Part shown: piece after piece, positions 1-9,941 of the stretch
How the letters are laid out: each line of letters starts with the position of its first letter
How positions within the stretch are numbered: the first letter of the stretch is position 1
DNA from: Novosphingobium marinum
GTDB taxonomy: Bacteria > Pseudomonadota > Alphaproteobacteria > Sphingomonadales > Sphingomonadaceae
Assembly (NCBI RefSeq): GCF_013408095.1
Contig: NZ_JACBZF010000009.1
Coordinates: forward strand, 32,501-65,618
Length of the DNA stretch: 33,118 nucleotides
Direction of reading: 5' to 3'
Program-made: the position numbers and the translations under genes
Notes under the pieces: generated by a model
Databases searched by the model: none
Told to the model about the DNA's origin: nothing
What the model saw: only the letters and a program-made list of their open reading frames with translations

Positions 1-726
1 CTGTTCCTGTTCTCTGTCTTCACGATGTTCGCGGTGTTCTCGTTCATGGGTATTTCGACGCCGACTGCCCCGATAACGTCCACGGTCGGCGACGAACTAG
101 CCTCTGTCGACAAGAGGCTGGAAGAAAGGAAGGTTTCGCTGACCGAGGCGATCGAGGATCGGCGCGCCGAAGGCAACGATACGGCCGAGCTGGAAAAGCG
201 TCTCGCCAAGACCGACGAGGAACTGGAAGCGCTTCGCTCGATCCCCGGCATCGCGACCGAGACATCGAACGCCGACAGGATTTCGACGGGCTGGAAGCGG
301 CTCGACAAGGGCATTGTGAAGTGGCGTGAGAACCCGGGCCTGATGCTCTACAAGCTCCAGACGAATGCCTACAAGTTCTCGTGGCTGCTGATCCCGATCT
401 CGCTGCCGTTCATGTGGCTGATATTCGTCTGGCGCCGCCGCTTCGGCTTGTACGATCATGCGGTCTTCATCACCTACTCGATCGCCTTCATGTCGCTGAT
501 GATGATCGTCCTGACGGTCGTGAGCGGCTTTGGAATTCCCGGCGGTGTGCTCTATGCCATTTTCGGGATTATCGCGCCCTTCCACATCTACCGGCAGCTG
601 AAGGGCGCTTACGAACTGAGCAGGTTCTCTGCGATCTGGCGGACGGTTGCGCTGATCGCGTTCATCCACACGGTCATCCTCGGCCTGTTCGCGACCGCGC
701 TCTTCATGCTCGGGTTGATGGGATAG
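1..726 (+). CDS. DUF3667-family membrane protein, C-terminal part (5' partial)
   Basis: The reading frame is open from the first base, and the residues before the first ATG (position 25) are hydrophobic like a membrane helix, so I treat this as the C-terminal 241 residues of a longer protein cut by the window edge. The visible part has one hydrophobic segment at the very start, then a charged, Glu/Lys/Arg-rich stretch of about 60 residues (roughly residues 30-90) likely to form a coiled coil outside the membrane. About four further hydrophobic segments follow, up to the C-terminus at LFMLGLMG. The pattern, including the YDHAVF stretch and the GGVLYAIFG and FHIYRQLKGAY motifs, fits the DUF3667 family of inner-membrane proteins common in sphingomonads. 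Their function is not known. It faces the minus-strand gene ending at 742, with 15 bases between the stops. Confidence 0.72.
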   Translation: MFLFSVFTMFAVFSFMGISTPTAPITSTVGDELASVDKRLEERKVSLTEAIEDRRAEGNDTAELEKRLAKTDEELEALRSIPGIATETSNADRISTGWKRLDKGIVKWRENPGLMLYKLQTNAYKFSWLLIPISLPFMWLIFVWRRRFGLYDHAVFITYSIAFMSLMMIVLTVVSGFGIPGGVLYAIFGIIAPFHIYRQLKGAYELSRFSAIWRTVALIAFIHTVILGLFATALFMLGLMG

Positions 727-741
727 CGCAATGCGCGCCGG

Positions 742-1125
742 TCAGCAGGGATATTCCCGGGTGAGGACGGTAAGCCATGCCTTCTGCAAGGTGTTCACCC
801 GCCGCTCGCCCTCGGGCATCCGGCCGAGCATTGCGATGACCTGCTTCGATGACAGGCCCTTCTTCTTCGCCGCGGGCGGAACGCAATAGAGCGGTTCACC
901 CCTGCTGGTCGCTGCTTCGTTGGCCGCGCGCGCTCGCGCGCCTGCGTCCTCGATCTGCTTGACCATCGGTTTAAGCCGCTTGTCGAACATCGCCGCCATG
1001 CCGCGCGCCTGGACTGCCTGTGCGTTGGCATAGAATGCCTGGGCATTGACGTCAGAGGGTGAAGCCATCGCAGGCGCAGTCACCGCCGCGCCTGCGAGCA
1101 TCGTGGCAATGCCGAGCGACCGCAT
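742..1125 (-). CDS. small secreted protein with Rap1a/Tai-like C-terminus
   Basis: A 127-residue protein beginning MRSLGIATML, with a clear Sec signal peptide (cleavage likely after AMA, residue 21). The open frame extends much further upstream but that part lies antisense-independent inside ftsH on the same strand, so the ATG at 1125, 29 bases after the ftsH stop, is the sensible start. The mature part is helical and charged. Its end has a Cys at residue 81 in YCVPP and a terminal Cys127 in REYPC, with a helical segment between. That layout resembles the C-terminal half of the Rap1a/Tai family (immunity proteins of type VI secretion systems and housekeeping relatives), where two Cys pair. 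No secretion-system genes are nearby, so a housekeeping periplasmic role is more likely than immunity. Position suggests co-transcription with ftsH. Family assignment is tentative. Confidence 0.6.
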   Translation of the reverse strand: MRSLGIATMLAGAAVTAPAMASPSDVNAQAFYANAQAVQARGMAAMFDKRLKPMVKQIEDAGARARAANEAATSRGEPLYCVPPAAKKKGLSSKQVIAMLGRMPEGERRVNTLQKAWLTVLTREYPC

Positions 1126-1154
1126 AGAACGCACTCTCGCTTCCAACGTGAACG

Positions 1155-3092
<1,938 letters not shown>

Positions 3093-3122
3093 GAGCGCGA
3101 GAAGTCCTTTCCTGTGCCCCGC

Positions 3123-3150
3123 AATGTAGGTCCGAACGGCTGAATGGCAA
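3123..3150 (-). promoter_or_regulatory. putative sigma70 promoter of ftsH
   Basis: Read on the minus strand, TTGCCA (3150-3145) and TACATT (3128-3123) are separated by 16 bases. They would start transcription near 3116, giving a leader of about 25 bases before the ftsH ATG at 3092. The match is by eye only. The rest of the 170-base region shared with the divergent gene at 3266 shows nothing else I can name. Confidence 0.45.
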
Positions 3151-3265
3151 GTTAGCGACGCCGCATGTCCGGCGCGTTCCGGTGTGCATCCAACCTGCCT
3201 TTTTTGAGAGCGGCCATCGCGGCGGAAGCGGCTAGAGTTCAGCCGGACAACAGACAGGAAAGACC

Positions 3266-3619
3266 ATGCGCGTCATCGTAGCCGGGTGGATCCGGTTCGC
3301 CAGTGCCGAGATTGCCGGAAAAGCCATCCGGGCAGGCGCGGACCTGATCGTCGAAAGCCGCACCGAAACGGGATGCGTTGCCTACAACTGGTCGGTCGAT
3401 CCGCTCGACGACGGGAAGGCGCACGTGTTCGAGGAATGGGAAAGCGAACAGGACCTGCTGCGCCATCTCCGGCACCGTTCGTACACGCAGATGCGGGACC
3501 AGCTGGCGCAGCACGAACTGAGCGACTTCGACATAAAGCTCTATTCGGTCGCGGGCATCGAGCCGGTCTACGACGAGGAGGGACAGGCGAGAACCACGAT
3601 CTTCGGGGTCTCGCTTTGA
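3266..3619 (+). CDS. putative quinol monooxygenase (ABM domain)
   Basis: A 117-residue, single-domain protein of the dimeric alpha-beta-barrel, antibiotic biosynthesis monooxygenase (ABM) superfamily. It starts [11 protein letters not shown]. Typical family features are the early helix, the segment [16 protein letters not shown] (strand with the small-residue turn), and [19 protein letters not shown], which corresponds to the conserved 'E.w.s...l..H' region with a His after the Glu/Trp. Family members such as YgiN oxidise quinols or small aromatic substrates without a cofactor, but many have no known substrate. The start is supported by AGGAAAG seven bases upstream of the ATG at 3266. It is transcribed away from ftsH and converges on dnaB, with 13 bases between the stops. 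Confidence 0.8.
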   Translation: MRVIVAGWIRFASAEIAGKAIRAGADLIVESRTETGCVAYNWSVDPLDDGKAHVFEEWESEQDLLRHLRHRSYTQMRDQLAQHELSDFDIKLYSVAGIEPVYDEEGQARTTIFGVSL

Positions 3620-3632
3620 GCGCCGCCGCGCG

Positions 3633-5138
3633 TCACTCGTAGCCGCCAGCCATCGATTCGTCGGCAAGGTCGGAGAAGCGCGTGATGCGCGGCTCGAAGC
3701 GCAACCGCACCTTGCCGGTGGCGCCGTGGCGTTGCTTGGCGACGATGAGTTCGGCAAGTCCGTAGACCCGCTCCATCTCGTCGGCCCATTTCGCGTGGTC
3801 TTCGTGAACCTTGGCGTCGTCGTTCTCGTTGGGGCGCTTGGGTTCCTTCGCGGCGACGTAGTAGTCCTCGCGGAAGACGAACCAGACCATGTCGGCGTCC
3901 TGCTCGATCGAGCCCGATTCGCGCAGGTCGGAGAGCATCGGGCGCTTGTCGTCGCGCTGTTCGACCGCGCGCGACAGCTGCGAAAGCGCGATGACCGGCA
4001 CGTTGAGCTCCTTGGCGAGCGTCTTGAGGCCGCGGCTGATTTCCGAGATCTCGTTTACGCGGTTGTCGTTCGCACGCTGCGTGCCCTGGAGAAGCTGCAG
4101 GTAGTCGACGACGATCAGCCCGATGTCGTGGCGGCGCTTCAGGCGCCGGGCACGGGTGCGCAGCGCCGCGATGGACAGCGCGGGCGTGTCGTCGATGTAA
4201 AGCGGCAGCTCGGCGAGGCGCTGGCTCGCGTAGGAAAGCTGCTGGAAATCCTCGCGGCTGATCTTGCCCATGCGCAGGGCTTCGGAACTGATGCCCGACT
4301 GCTCGGCAAGGATACGCGTGGCAAGCTGGTCCGCGCTCATCTCGAGGCTGAAAAAAGCCGTCGCGGCGCCGACCGATTCCTCTTTCTCGATCCCGTCGTC
4401 GAGATCGCGGCGCAGCCTGTCCGCCGCGTTGAAGGCGATGTTGGTGGCGAGCGAGGTTTTGCCCATGCCTGGCCGTCCGGCGAGGATGATGAGGTCAGAA
4501 TCGTGCAGGCCGCCGATCTTCTCGTTCACCGTAGTCAGGCCGGTGGTCTTGCCCGCGATGTGGCCGCCCGAATTGAACGCCCGCTCGATCGCGGTGATCG
4601 CGGTGCGGGTGGCGATGCCGAAGCTTTGCGCCTCGTTCTGTGTCGCGGCGCCCTCCGCCACCGAATAGAGTGCGGCCTCGGCCTGTTCGACCTGCTGCAT
4701 GGGCTCGACCGATTCGGACGTATCCATTGCCGATTCGACAAGGTTGCGACCCACCGAGATGAGTTCGCGCAGCAGCGCCAGGTCGTAGATCTGTTCGGCC
4801 AGCTCGCGCGGGGCCAGAAGGCCCTGGCCATCGGCGGTCAGCCGCGCGAGATAGCCCACGCCTCCAAGGTCCTTCAGGGCCTCGTCGCTTTCGAAATAGG
4901 GCTTGAGCGTGACCGGTGTGACCACCGCCTTGCGATCGAGCAATTGCAGGATGCGCTCGTATATGCGCGCATGGATCGGCTCGAAAAAGTGCTTTGCAGT
5001 CAGCTGCTTGGGAAGCTCCTCGATCACCCGGTTGTCGATCAGGACCGCGCCGAGGAAGGCGGCTTCCGCCTCGATGTTGGCGGGCAGGGTGCGGGCGGCG
5101 GCTTCGGGCGCCGGGGAGAGGAGGGCTGCTTCTGGCAT
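3633..5138 (-). CDS. dnaB: replicative DNA helicase DnaB
   Basis: Hexameric helicase that unwinds the replication fork and binds primase. The protein is 501 residues when started at the ATG at 5138 (MPEAALLSPA). The frame is open 44 residues further upstream, but that extension is unlike DnaB and covers the upstream regulatory region. The N-terminal helical domain (about 16-125) carries ANIEAEAAFLGAVL. The RecA-like domain has Walker A GRPGMGKTS (221-229), SLEM at about 264-267, and Walker B LIVVDYLQLL (341-350). It then has SQLSRAVEQRDDKRPMLSDL (loop motif) and the arginine-finger region near the C-terminus. A short insert rich in Asp/Glu follows the Walker A helix (about 245-256), as in other alphaproteobacteria. 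The neighbour on the other side of its promoter is the divergent UPF0262 gene. Confidence 0.97.
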   Translation of the reverse strand: MPEAALLSPAPEAAARTLPANIEAEAAFLGAVLIDNRVIEELPKQLTAKHFFEPIHARIYERILQLLDRKAVVTPVTLKPYFESDEALKDLGGVGYLARLTADGQGLLAPRELAEQIYDLALLRELISVGRNLVESAMDTSESVEPMQQVEQAEAALYSVAEGAATQNEAQSFGIATRTAITAIERAFNSGGHIAGKTTGLTTVNEKIGGLHDSDLIILAGRPGMGKTSLATNIAFNAADRLRRDLDDGIEKEESVGAATAFFSLEMSADQLATRILAEQSGISSEALRMGKISREDFQQLSYASQRLAELPLYIDDTPALSIAALRTRARRLKRRHDIGLIVVDYLQLLQGTQRANDNRVNEISEISRGLKTLAKELNVPVIALSQLSRAVEQRDDKRPMLSDLRESGSIEQDADMVWFVFREDYYVAAKEPKRPNENDDAKVHEDHAKWADEMERVYGLAELIVAKQRHGATGKVRLRFEPRITRFSDLADESMAGGYE

Positions 5139-5206
5139 GAGCCGTCTTTCATGCGCCGACAGCGTGCGGGCGGCAAGCGGGCATCGCCGCCGATGAGGTT
5201 CTATTA

Positions 5207-5223
5207 ATCCACAGGCTGTGGAT
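5207..5223. promoter_or_regulatory. 17-bp palindrome with two DnaA-box-like halves upstream of dnaB
   Basis: ATCCACAG-G-CTGTGGAT is a perfect inverted repeat with a one-base centre. Extended outward, the left arm reads TAATCCACA, one mismatch from the DnaA box TTATCCACA; the right arm, read on the minus strand, gives GCATCCACA (two mismatches). It lies in the 137-base region between dnaB and the divergent gene at 5276. On the dnaB strand it falls between a weak TTCGCA and a TTAATA, where a bound protein could block or tune transcription. That it is a DnaA site is inference; it could be an operator for another regulator. Confidence 0.45.
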
Positions 5224-5275
5224 GCGAACGCCGGGCTTGCCCCGCCATGCTGCGATTGCGTAATAGGCATCGGTC

Positions 5276-5758
5276 ATGGCCGACCCGCGCATAGCCCACA
5301 TAGAGCTCGACGATGCGACGATCATCTGGCGCAATGCCGACATCGAGCAGGAGCGCCGGATCGCGATCTTCGACCTGATCGAGGACAACACCTTCAAGCC
5401 CGTCCGCTCGTTCGAGGCGGGGCACGAGGGGCCTTACCATCTTCGCCTGTCGGTGGCCGACGGGCGGCTTGCGCTCGACATCGCTGACGAGACCGGCTCG
5501 CACCTCGAATCGCTGATCCTGGGCCTTGCCCGGTTCCGCCGCCCGATCCGCGAATACTTCGCGATCTGCGACAGCTATTACCAGGCGATCCGCAAGGCGA
5601 GCGCGCAGGAGATCGAGACGATCGACATGGCAAGGCGCGGCGTCCACAACCAGGCTGCCGAGCTTCTTGTCGAGCGGCTGGAGGGCAAGGTCGATACCGA
5701 CTTCGATACGGCGCGTCGCCTCTTTACCCTGATCTGCGTCCTGCATATCAGGGGGTGA
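5276..5758 (+). CDS. UPF0262 family protein
   Basis: A 160-residue cytoplasmic protein that I recognise as UPF0262, an alphaproteobacterial family of unknown function. Characteristic stretches are RIAIFDLIEDNTFKP near residue 28, GPYHLRLSVADGRLALDI (central strand), and FRRPIREYFAICDSYYQAIR followed by EIETIDMARRGVHNQAAELL, ending FTLICVLHIRG. No catalytic motif is evident. The ATG at 5276 has no convincing Shine-Dalgarno sequence. A TTGCCC/GTAATA pair just upstream (5237-5265) would give a very short leader, so translation might be near-leaderless (inference). Its stop overlaps a GTG in the next gene (GTGA), so the two are probably co-translated. In related genomes the gene is commonly a housekeeping locus; its job is not known. 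Confidence 0.88.
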   Translation: MADPRIAHIELDDATIIWRNADIEQERRIAIFDLIEDNTFKPVRSFEAGHEGPYHLRLSVADGRLALDIADETGSHLESLILGLARFRRPIREYFAICDSYYQAIRKASAQEIETIDMARRGVHNQAAELLVERLEGKVDTDFDTARRLFTLICVLHIRG

Positions 5759-5787
5759 AGGGGAGCCTTCGGGGGCAAGTCGGGGTC

Positions 5788-6497
5788 ATGGCCAGAAGAT
5801 CGGGAAACCGGAAGACCGGGAATCGCGCGCGGCTGCGCCTGTTCGCGGCGCTCCTTCTCGTTGCCGTGCTGGCGGCAGGCTATGCATGGTGGCACATGCG
5901 CGGCTGGAACCCCGATCGCGGCGATTACGCCGTGCAGGGACTCGAAGTCGGCGCCGAAGACGGCAGGATCGACTGGCGGGCGGCCAGGGCGATCGGGGCC
6001 GACTTTGCCTATATCGATGCCAGCGCGAGCGCATTCGCGCGCGATCCGCGCTTCGTAGGAAACCTCGAGGCGGCGAAGAAGGCAGGGGTGCAGGCAGGCG
6101 CCGTGCACCGTTACGACCCGTGCCAGCCGGCGGACAAGCAGGCAGCGAATTTCGTCACCGTCGTCCCGCGTGATGCGAAGCTGCTGCCCCCGGCGGTGGA
6201 ACTCGACCTGCTGGCGGACCAGTGCCCCGTTGCGGTGAGCGACGCAAAGGTGGAAAGCGAGCTGATGACGTTCATCAATCAGCTCGAGACGCACACCGGG
6301 AAACCGACGATCCTCAAGGTCACGCCCGCCTTTGAGGAACGTTACGGAATTACCGCGCGGCTCGACCGCAATCTCTGGTTGGTGCGAGACAGGTTCCAGC
6401 CCGACTACGCCGGTCGCCCGTGGACGATGTGGACCGCGAATACATCGCTCGCCACCGAGGCTGCCGCCGAGCCGCTTCGCTGGGTGGTGGTGCAGCC

Positions 6498-6501
<4 letters not shown>
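5788..6501 (+). CDS. GH25 lysozyme-like protein, membrane-anchored, with altered active site
   Basis: A 237-residue protein with a basic N-terminus, one transmembrane or uncleaved signal segment (about 16-36), and a glycoside hydrolase family 25 barrel outside the membrane. Family landmarks are GLEVGAEDGRIDW (52-63), FAYIDAS (73-79), GAVHRY (104-109), LPPAVELD (133-140) and GRPWTMW (209-215). In active GH25 muramidases the first position is Asp (GIDVS) and the strand motif is D-x-E. Here the first is Glu53 and the motif reads Glu138-Leu-Asp140, so all three acidic positions are present but Asp and Glu are exchanged. It may still bind or cut peptidoglycan. I chose the ATG at 5788; a GTG at 5755, overlapping the previous stop as GTGA, would add 11 residues. 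Its own stop overlaps the GTG of cdd in the same way. Confidence 0.8.
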
Positions 6502-6920
<419 letters not shown>

Positions 6921-7017
6921 CGCATTGCCGACCTGCAGTAGATGATGCCGGGACGCATTGGCGACGGTGCTAGGCGGTGCTAAACGCCGCTGCGCACATG
7001 CTGCAAAAGGGCTCTTG

Positions 7018-8103
7018 ATGGACGAAGGCGACAAGCGCGGCTGGCGCTTCGAGGACGGCGGCTTCCTGGCCCTCGTCCTGTTGGTATCGCTCGCCTTCAT
7101 CTGGCTTGTGCTACCCTTTTTCGGTGCGATCCTGTGGGGTCTGGTCGCCGCGATCCTGTTCGCCCCGCTCAATCGCTGGCTGGTGCGCCGCATGGGCGGA
7201 CACGAAAACGTCGCAGCGGCGCTCGTCCTCTTGCTGATCGTCACCTTGGTGATCCTGCCTGCATTCCTGCTCGGCATGAGCCTCGTTCGCGAGGCCGCCT
7301 CGCTCTACGTGCGGATCGAGGAGGGCGATCTCGATCTTGCTCAGATCCTCGTGAACCTGCGGGCGGGGCTTCCCGACTGGGCGCGCGGCTGGCTCGACCA
7401 GTACGGCCTGACCGACCTCGAGCAGGCGCGCGAAATGGTCGGCAACAGCCTCGCGACGATTCTCCAGGCGATCGGGTCGCGCGCGCTCCTGTTCGGCCAG
7501 GGTGCGCTCCGGCTGTTCGCGGCGCTGGGTGTGATGCTCTACCTGACCTTCTTCCTGCTACGCGATGGCGAGCGCCTGGGCGCGCAGGTAAAGACTGCAG
7601 TGCCGCTGCGCCAGGACCTGCGCGACGCCCTGGTCGAGCGCTTCATCGTGGTCATCCGAGCAACGATGAAAGGGACGGTGGTCGTTGCCGCGGTACAGGG
7701 CTTCGTCGGCGGCATGATTTTCTGGATGCTGGGACTGGAAGGGCCGCTTCTGTGGGGGCTCCTCATGGCTTTCTTCTCGCTCGTCCCGGCAGTGGGAGCA
7801 GGCATCGTCTGGCTTCCGGTGGCGATCTACCTGCTGGTCACGGGGTCCTATTTCGAAGGGATCGCGCTGACGCTCTGCGGCTTCTTCATCATCAGCCTGA
7901 TCGACAATGTCCTGCGCCCGATCCTTGTCGGCAAGGACACGCGTATGCCGGACTTCGTGGTGCTCATCGCCACGCTCTCGGGCCTCGATCTCTTCGGCCT
8001 TAACGGCTTCATCGTCGGTCCGATGATCGCCGCGCTGTTCATCTCGGTCTGGAACATCGTTTCGGACTGGCGGCGCAAGCAGGCGGTGCGAAGTCCGGCC
8101 TAG
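7018..8103 (+). CDS. AI-2E family transporter (UPF0118/PerM-like membrane protein)
   Basis: A 361-residue polytopic inner-membrane protein of the AI-2E transporter family (formerly UPF0118; PerM, YdiK, TqsA and relatives). It begins with two hydrophobic helices (ALVLLVSLAFIWLVLPFFGA, then ILWGLVAAILFAPL), a third near residue 65-85, a long soluble amphipathic part (about 90-145), and a cluster of C-terminal helices. The family signature GLEGPLLWGLLMAFFSLVPAVG lies near residue 240. It is followed by the DNVLRPILVGK motif, a reliable marker, and GLNGFIVGPMIAAL. Members export small molecules or sodium; the name does not prove autoinducer-2 transport. The ATG at 7018 is preceded by AAAAGGG at a good distance, which rules out the earlier in-frame start. 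It converges on the M14 gene with three bases between stops. Confidence 0.88.
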   Translation: MDEGDKRGWRFEDGGFLALVLLVSLAFIWLVLPFFGAILWGLVAAILFAPLNRWLVRRMGGHENVAAALVLLLIVTLVILPAFLLGMSLVREAASLYVRIEEGDLDLAQILVNLRAGLPDWARGWLDQYGLTDLEQAREMVGNSLATILQAIGSRALLFGQGALRLFAALGVMLYLTFFLLRDGERLGAQVKTAVPLRQDLRDALVERFIVVIRATMKGTVVVAAVQGFVGGMIFWMLGLEGPLLWGLLMAFFSLVPAVGAGIVWLPVAIYLLVTGSYFEGIALTLCGFFIISLIDNVLRPILVGKDTRMPDFVVLIATLSGLDLFGLNGFIVGPMIAALFISVWNIVSDWRRKQAVRSPA

Positions 8104-8106
8104 CGC

Positions 8107-9243
8107 TCAGTCCCCCTCCTCGAGCCATTGGAGCAGTGTAGCGAGACAATCGCGGCCCAGCATGGCGCTGCGTTCCGGGCTCCAGCCCTGCTCCGGACTG
8201 GGCAGCGGATCGTGATCCTTGAACGGCATTTCCAGCGTCATCGAGACGCAGCCGAACCGCTCGGCGAGCTGATTGGTTGACATCGAGAGGTTGGCCTTGC
8301 CCGCCGAAGCGACCGGATAGCCGCGTTTCGTCTGGAAATCGGGGGTCCGGAGATCGAGCAATTCGCGATAGCGCCGGTAGCGTGAAAGCTGCTTGTCCGT
8401 GATCGAGGGAATTCCCTCGAACCCGGCCAGGAAAACGCCGGCGATCGCCTCGTCGCCGTGGACGTCCATCGCGAAATCGACGCCGGTTTCGTCCATCGCG
8501 TTGCGTAGTGCGAGGACCTCAGGCGATTTCTCGAAAGTCGGGGTATCCCACTCGCGGTTGAGATTGGTTCCCGCCGAATTGGTCCTGAGGTGTCCGAGCC
8601 GCGATCCGTCGGGATTGCAGTTCGGCACGATGTGAAGGCGGCATCGCTTTCGCAATGCCCTGCCGACAGGGTCTCCCGGATCGGTCAGGCATTCCAGCGC
8701 GCCTTCCATCCACCATTCGGCCATGCTCTCGCCCGGATGTTGTCGGGCATAGAGCCAGACCTGCGTCTCGCCCTCGCCCATTTCGAGGCAGTCCAGCGGC
8801 TGGCCGTCGAGCGTCTTGCCGAGGCAGCGATACTCGACGCCGTCCTGCGCAGCCATGTCGGCGACAAGATCGTGATGCCGCTCCATCGAATAGGGCGCGA
8901 AATAGGCGAACCATGCAATGTCGCTTTGCGGCGTGTGGCGAATGGTCAGCGTGCCGTTGCCTGCGCCCGCTTCCCACGAGGTGTCCGCCCGGCCCCAGTA
9001 TTCCCGGTCTTCGGACACGCAGGCCCGGTATCCCGGCCAGCCCGCCGGATAGGCCGACTTGTTGAGATCGACGATCTTCAGGGTCAGCGTCCTGCCCTTC
9101 GCGCCCGAGACGCGGAAGTGGAACCACTGGAGGAATTCGGAACTGCGGTCCGGGCGGACCTTCAGGGTGGCTTCGGCGCCCGAGACGGCCTCGACCGCGA
9201 TGTTGCCGGAATCGAATGCGGAGCAAATGTCTATATCTGTCAT
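8107..9243 (-). CDS. M14-type zinc carboxypeptidase (cytosolic carboxypeptidase-like)
   Basis: A 378-residue protein without signal peptide. An N-terminal beta-rich domain (about 1-125, with [11 protein letters not shown]) is followed by the M14 carboxypeptidase domain, the arrangement of the cytosolic carboxypeptidase (CCP/Nna1) branch. Zinc ligands are His169 and Glu172 in [11 protein letters not shown] and His262 in DVHGDEA. The substrate-binding stretch [15 protein letters not shown] is followed by GTNLNREW, and catalytic Glu338 lies in [11 protein letters not shown]. Eukaryotic CCPs remove glutamates from tubulin; bacterial substrates are mostly unknown. The ATG at 9243 overlaps the stop of the upstream lipoprotein gene as ATGA, which fixes the start although the frame is open far further upstream. 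The two genes therefore form a coupled pair. Confidence 0.92.
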   Translation of the reverse strand: MTDIDICSAFDSGNIAVEAVSGAEATLKVRPDRSSEFLQWFHFRVSGAKGRTLTLKIVDLNKSAYPAGWPGYRACVSEDREYWGRADTSWEAGAGNGTLTIRHTPQSDIAWFAYFAPYSMERHHDLVADMAAQDGVEYRCLGKTLDGQPLDCLEMGEGETQVWLYARQHPGESMAEWWMEGALECLTDPGDPVGRALRKRCRLHIVPNCNPDGSRLGHLRTNSAGTNLNREWDTPTFEKSPEVLALRNAMDETGVDFAMDVHGDEAIAGVFLAGFEGIPSITDKQLSRYRRYRELLDLRTPDFQTKRGYPVASAGKANLSMSTNQLAERFGCVSMTLEMPFKDHDPLPSPEQGWSPERSAMLGRDCLATLLQWLEEGD

Positions 9244-9836
9244 CTCACCAGGATAGTTTCGCCCGACTCTCCCGGAAAGCCCCTGAACAGGGCTTCGGCC
9301 ATTTTCGGCGCGCCGAGTTGCGTGCCGGCGAGCGGCGAGCTGGACTTGACCGCGAAACTCGACCGGCCTTCCCAAAGCGACTGGCCCGTCTGCGCGTCGC
9401 GGATCATCACCGAAAGCTGGGTCTCGACCTGCTCGGGGGGAGGGCCGGAGAGGTCGAGGCCGATGCCTACGCCCACGCCCGAGCCATAGCTGCCGGTCGA
9501 TCCGCCCACTCCCACGGAGACGGGGCCGCGCCTGCTTCCGGGGCGGAATACGCCGCGATCGACGTCGACGTAGGCAATCTGGCCGGCTTCGGAATCCGGA
9601 CCGACCTCGACATAGCCCAGCCGTACCAGCTCGCGCGACACCGCAGCGGCGAAGGAGCGGAATTCGATGCTGCTTCCGTCCTCGCCTGGTGCGGGGCGCA
9701 CGGCGATCGTGCCGCGACCGAGGCGCTCCGTCGCGGGCACGTGGAAGCGGGTCACCTCGACCGGCCCGACCGGAGCGACGCAGGCACCGGCAGAAAGCGT
9801 TGCGCCAAGCATCGCGGCAAGGATAAGGGGCTTCAT
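9240..9836 (-). CDS. DUF4136-type lipoprotein
   Basis: A 198-residue exported protein. The N-terminus has a hydrophobic stretch ending LSAGAC, a slightly relaxed lipobox with Cys19, so it is probably a lipoprotein. The mature part reads like DUF4136: an early strand with [10 protein letters not shown], then [15 protein letters not shown], and a C-terminal part with [15 protein letters not shown]. In between is a glycine- and serine-rich stretch (about 118-142) with repeated GVGVG-like units, unusual inside the domain and probably a flexible loop. I chose the ATG at 9836, nine bases after GGAGG, over a TTG three codons upstream. It overlaps the M14 carboxypeptidase by four bases and is divergent from galE. 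Function unknown. Confidence 0.8.
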   Translation of the reverse strand: MKPLILAAMLGATLSAGACVAPVGPVEVTRFHVPATERLGRGTIAVRPAPGEDGSSIEFRSFAAAVSRELVRLGYVEVGPDSEAGQIAYVDVDRGVFRPGSRRGPVSVGVGGSTGSYGSGVGVGIGLDLSGPPPEQVETQLSVMIRDAQTGQSLWEGRSSFAVKSSSPLAGTQLGAPKMAEALFRGFPGESGETILVR

Positions 9837-9941
9837 GGTCTCCAACCTCCGAAACCGAAACTGGACTCAAGCCGTTAGGGTTGCAAGCATTTCACGGCTG
9901 TTAACCGAACCGACGCCGAAAACTGCTAGCGCGCTGCGGAC

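Noticed and set aside
3726..5207. A 493-codon open frame antisense to dnaB
   Set aside because: Same kind of GC-driven shadow; no domain, and dnaB on the other strand is complete.
8107..9870. A single 587-residue protein combining the lipoprotein region and the M14 peptidase
   Set aside because: The N-terminal part is the lipoprotein gene read in the wrong frame; the ATGA junction at 9240-9243 explains two separate genes.
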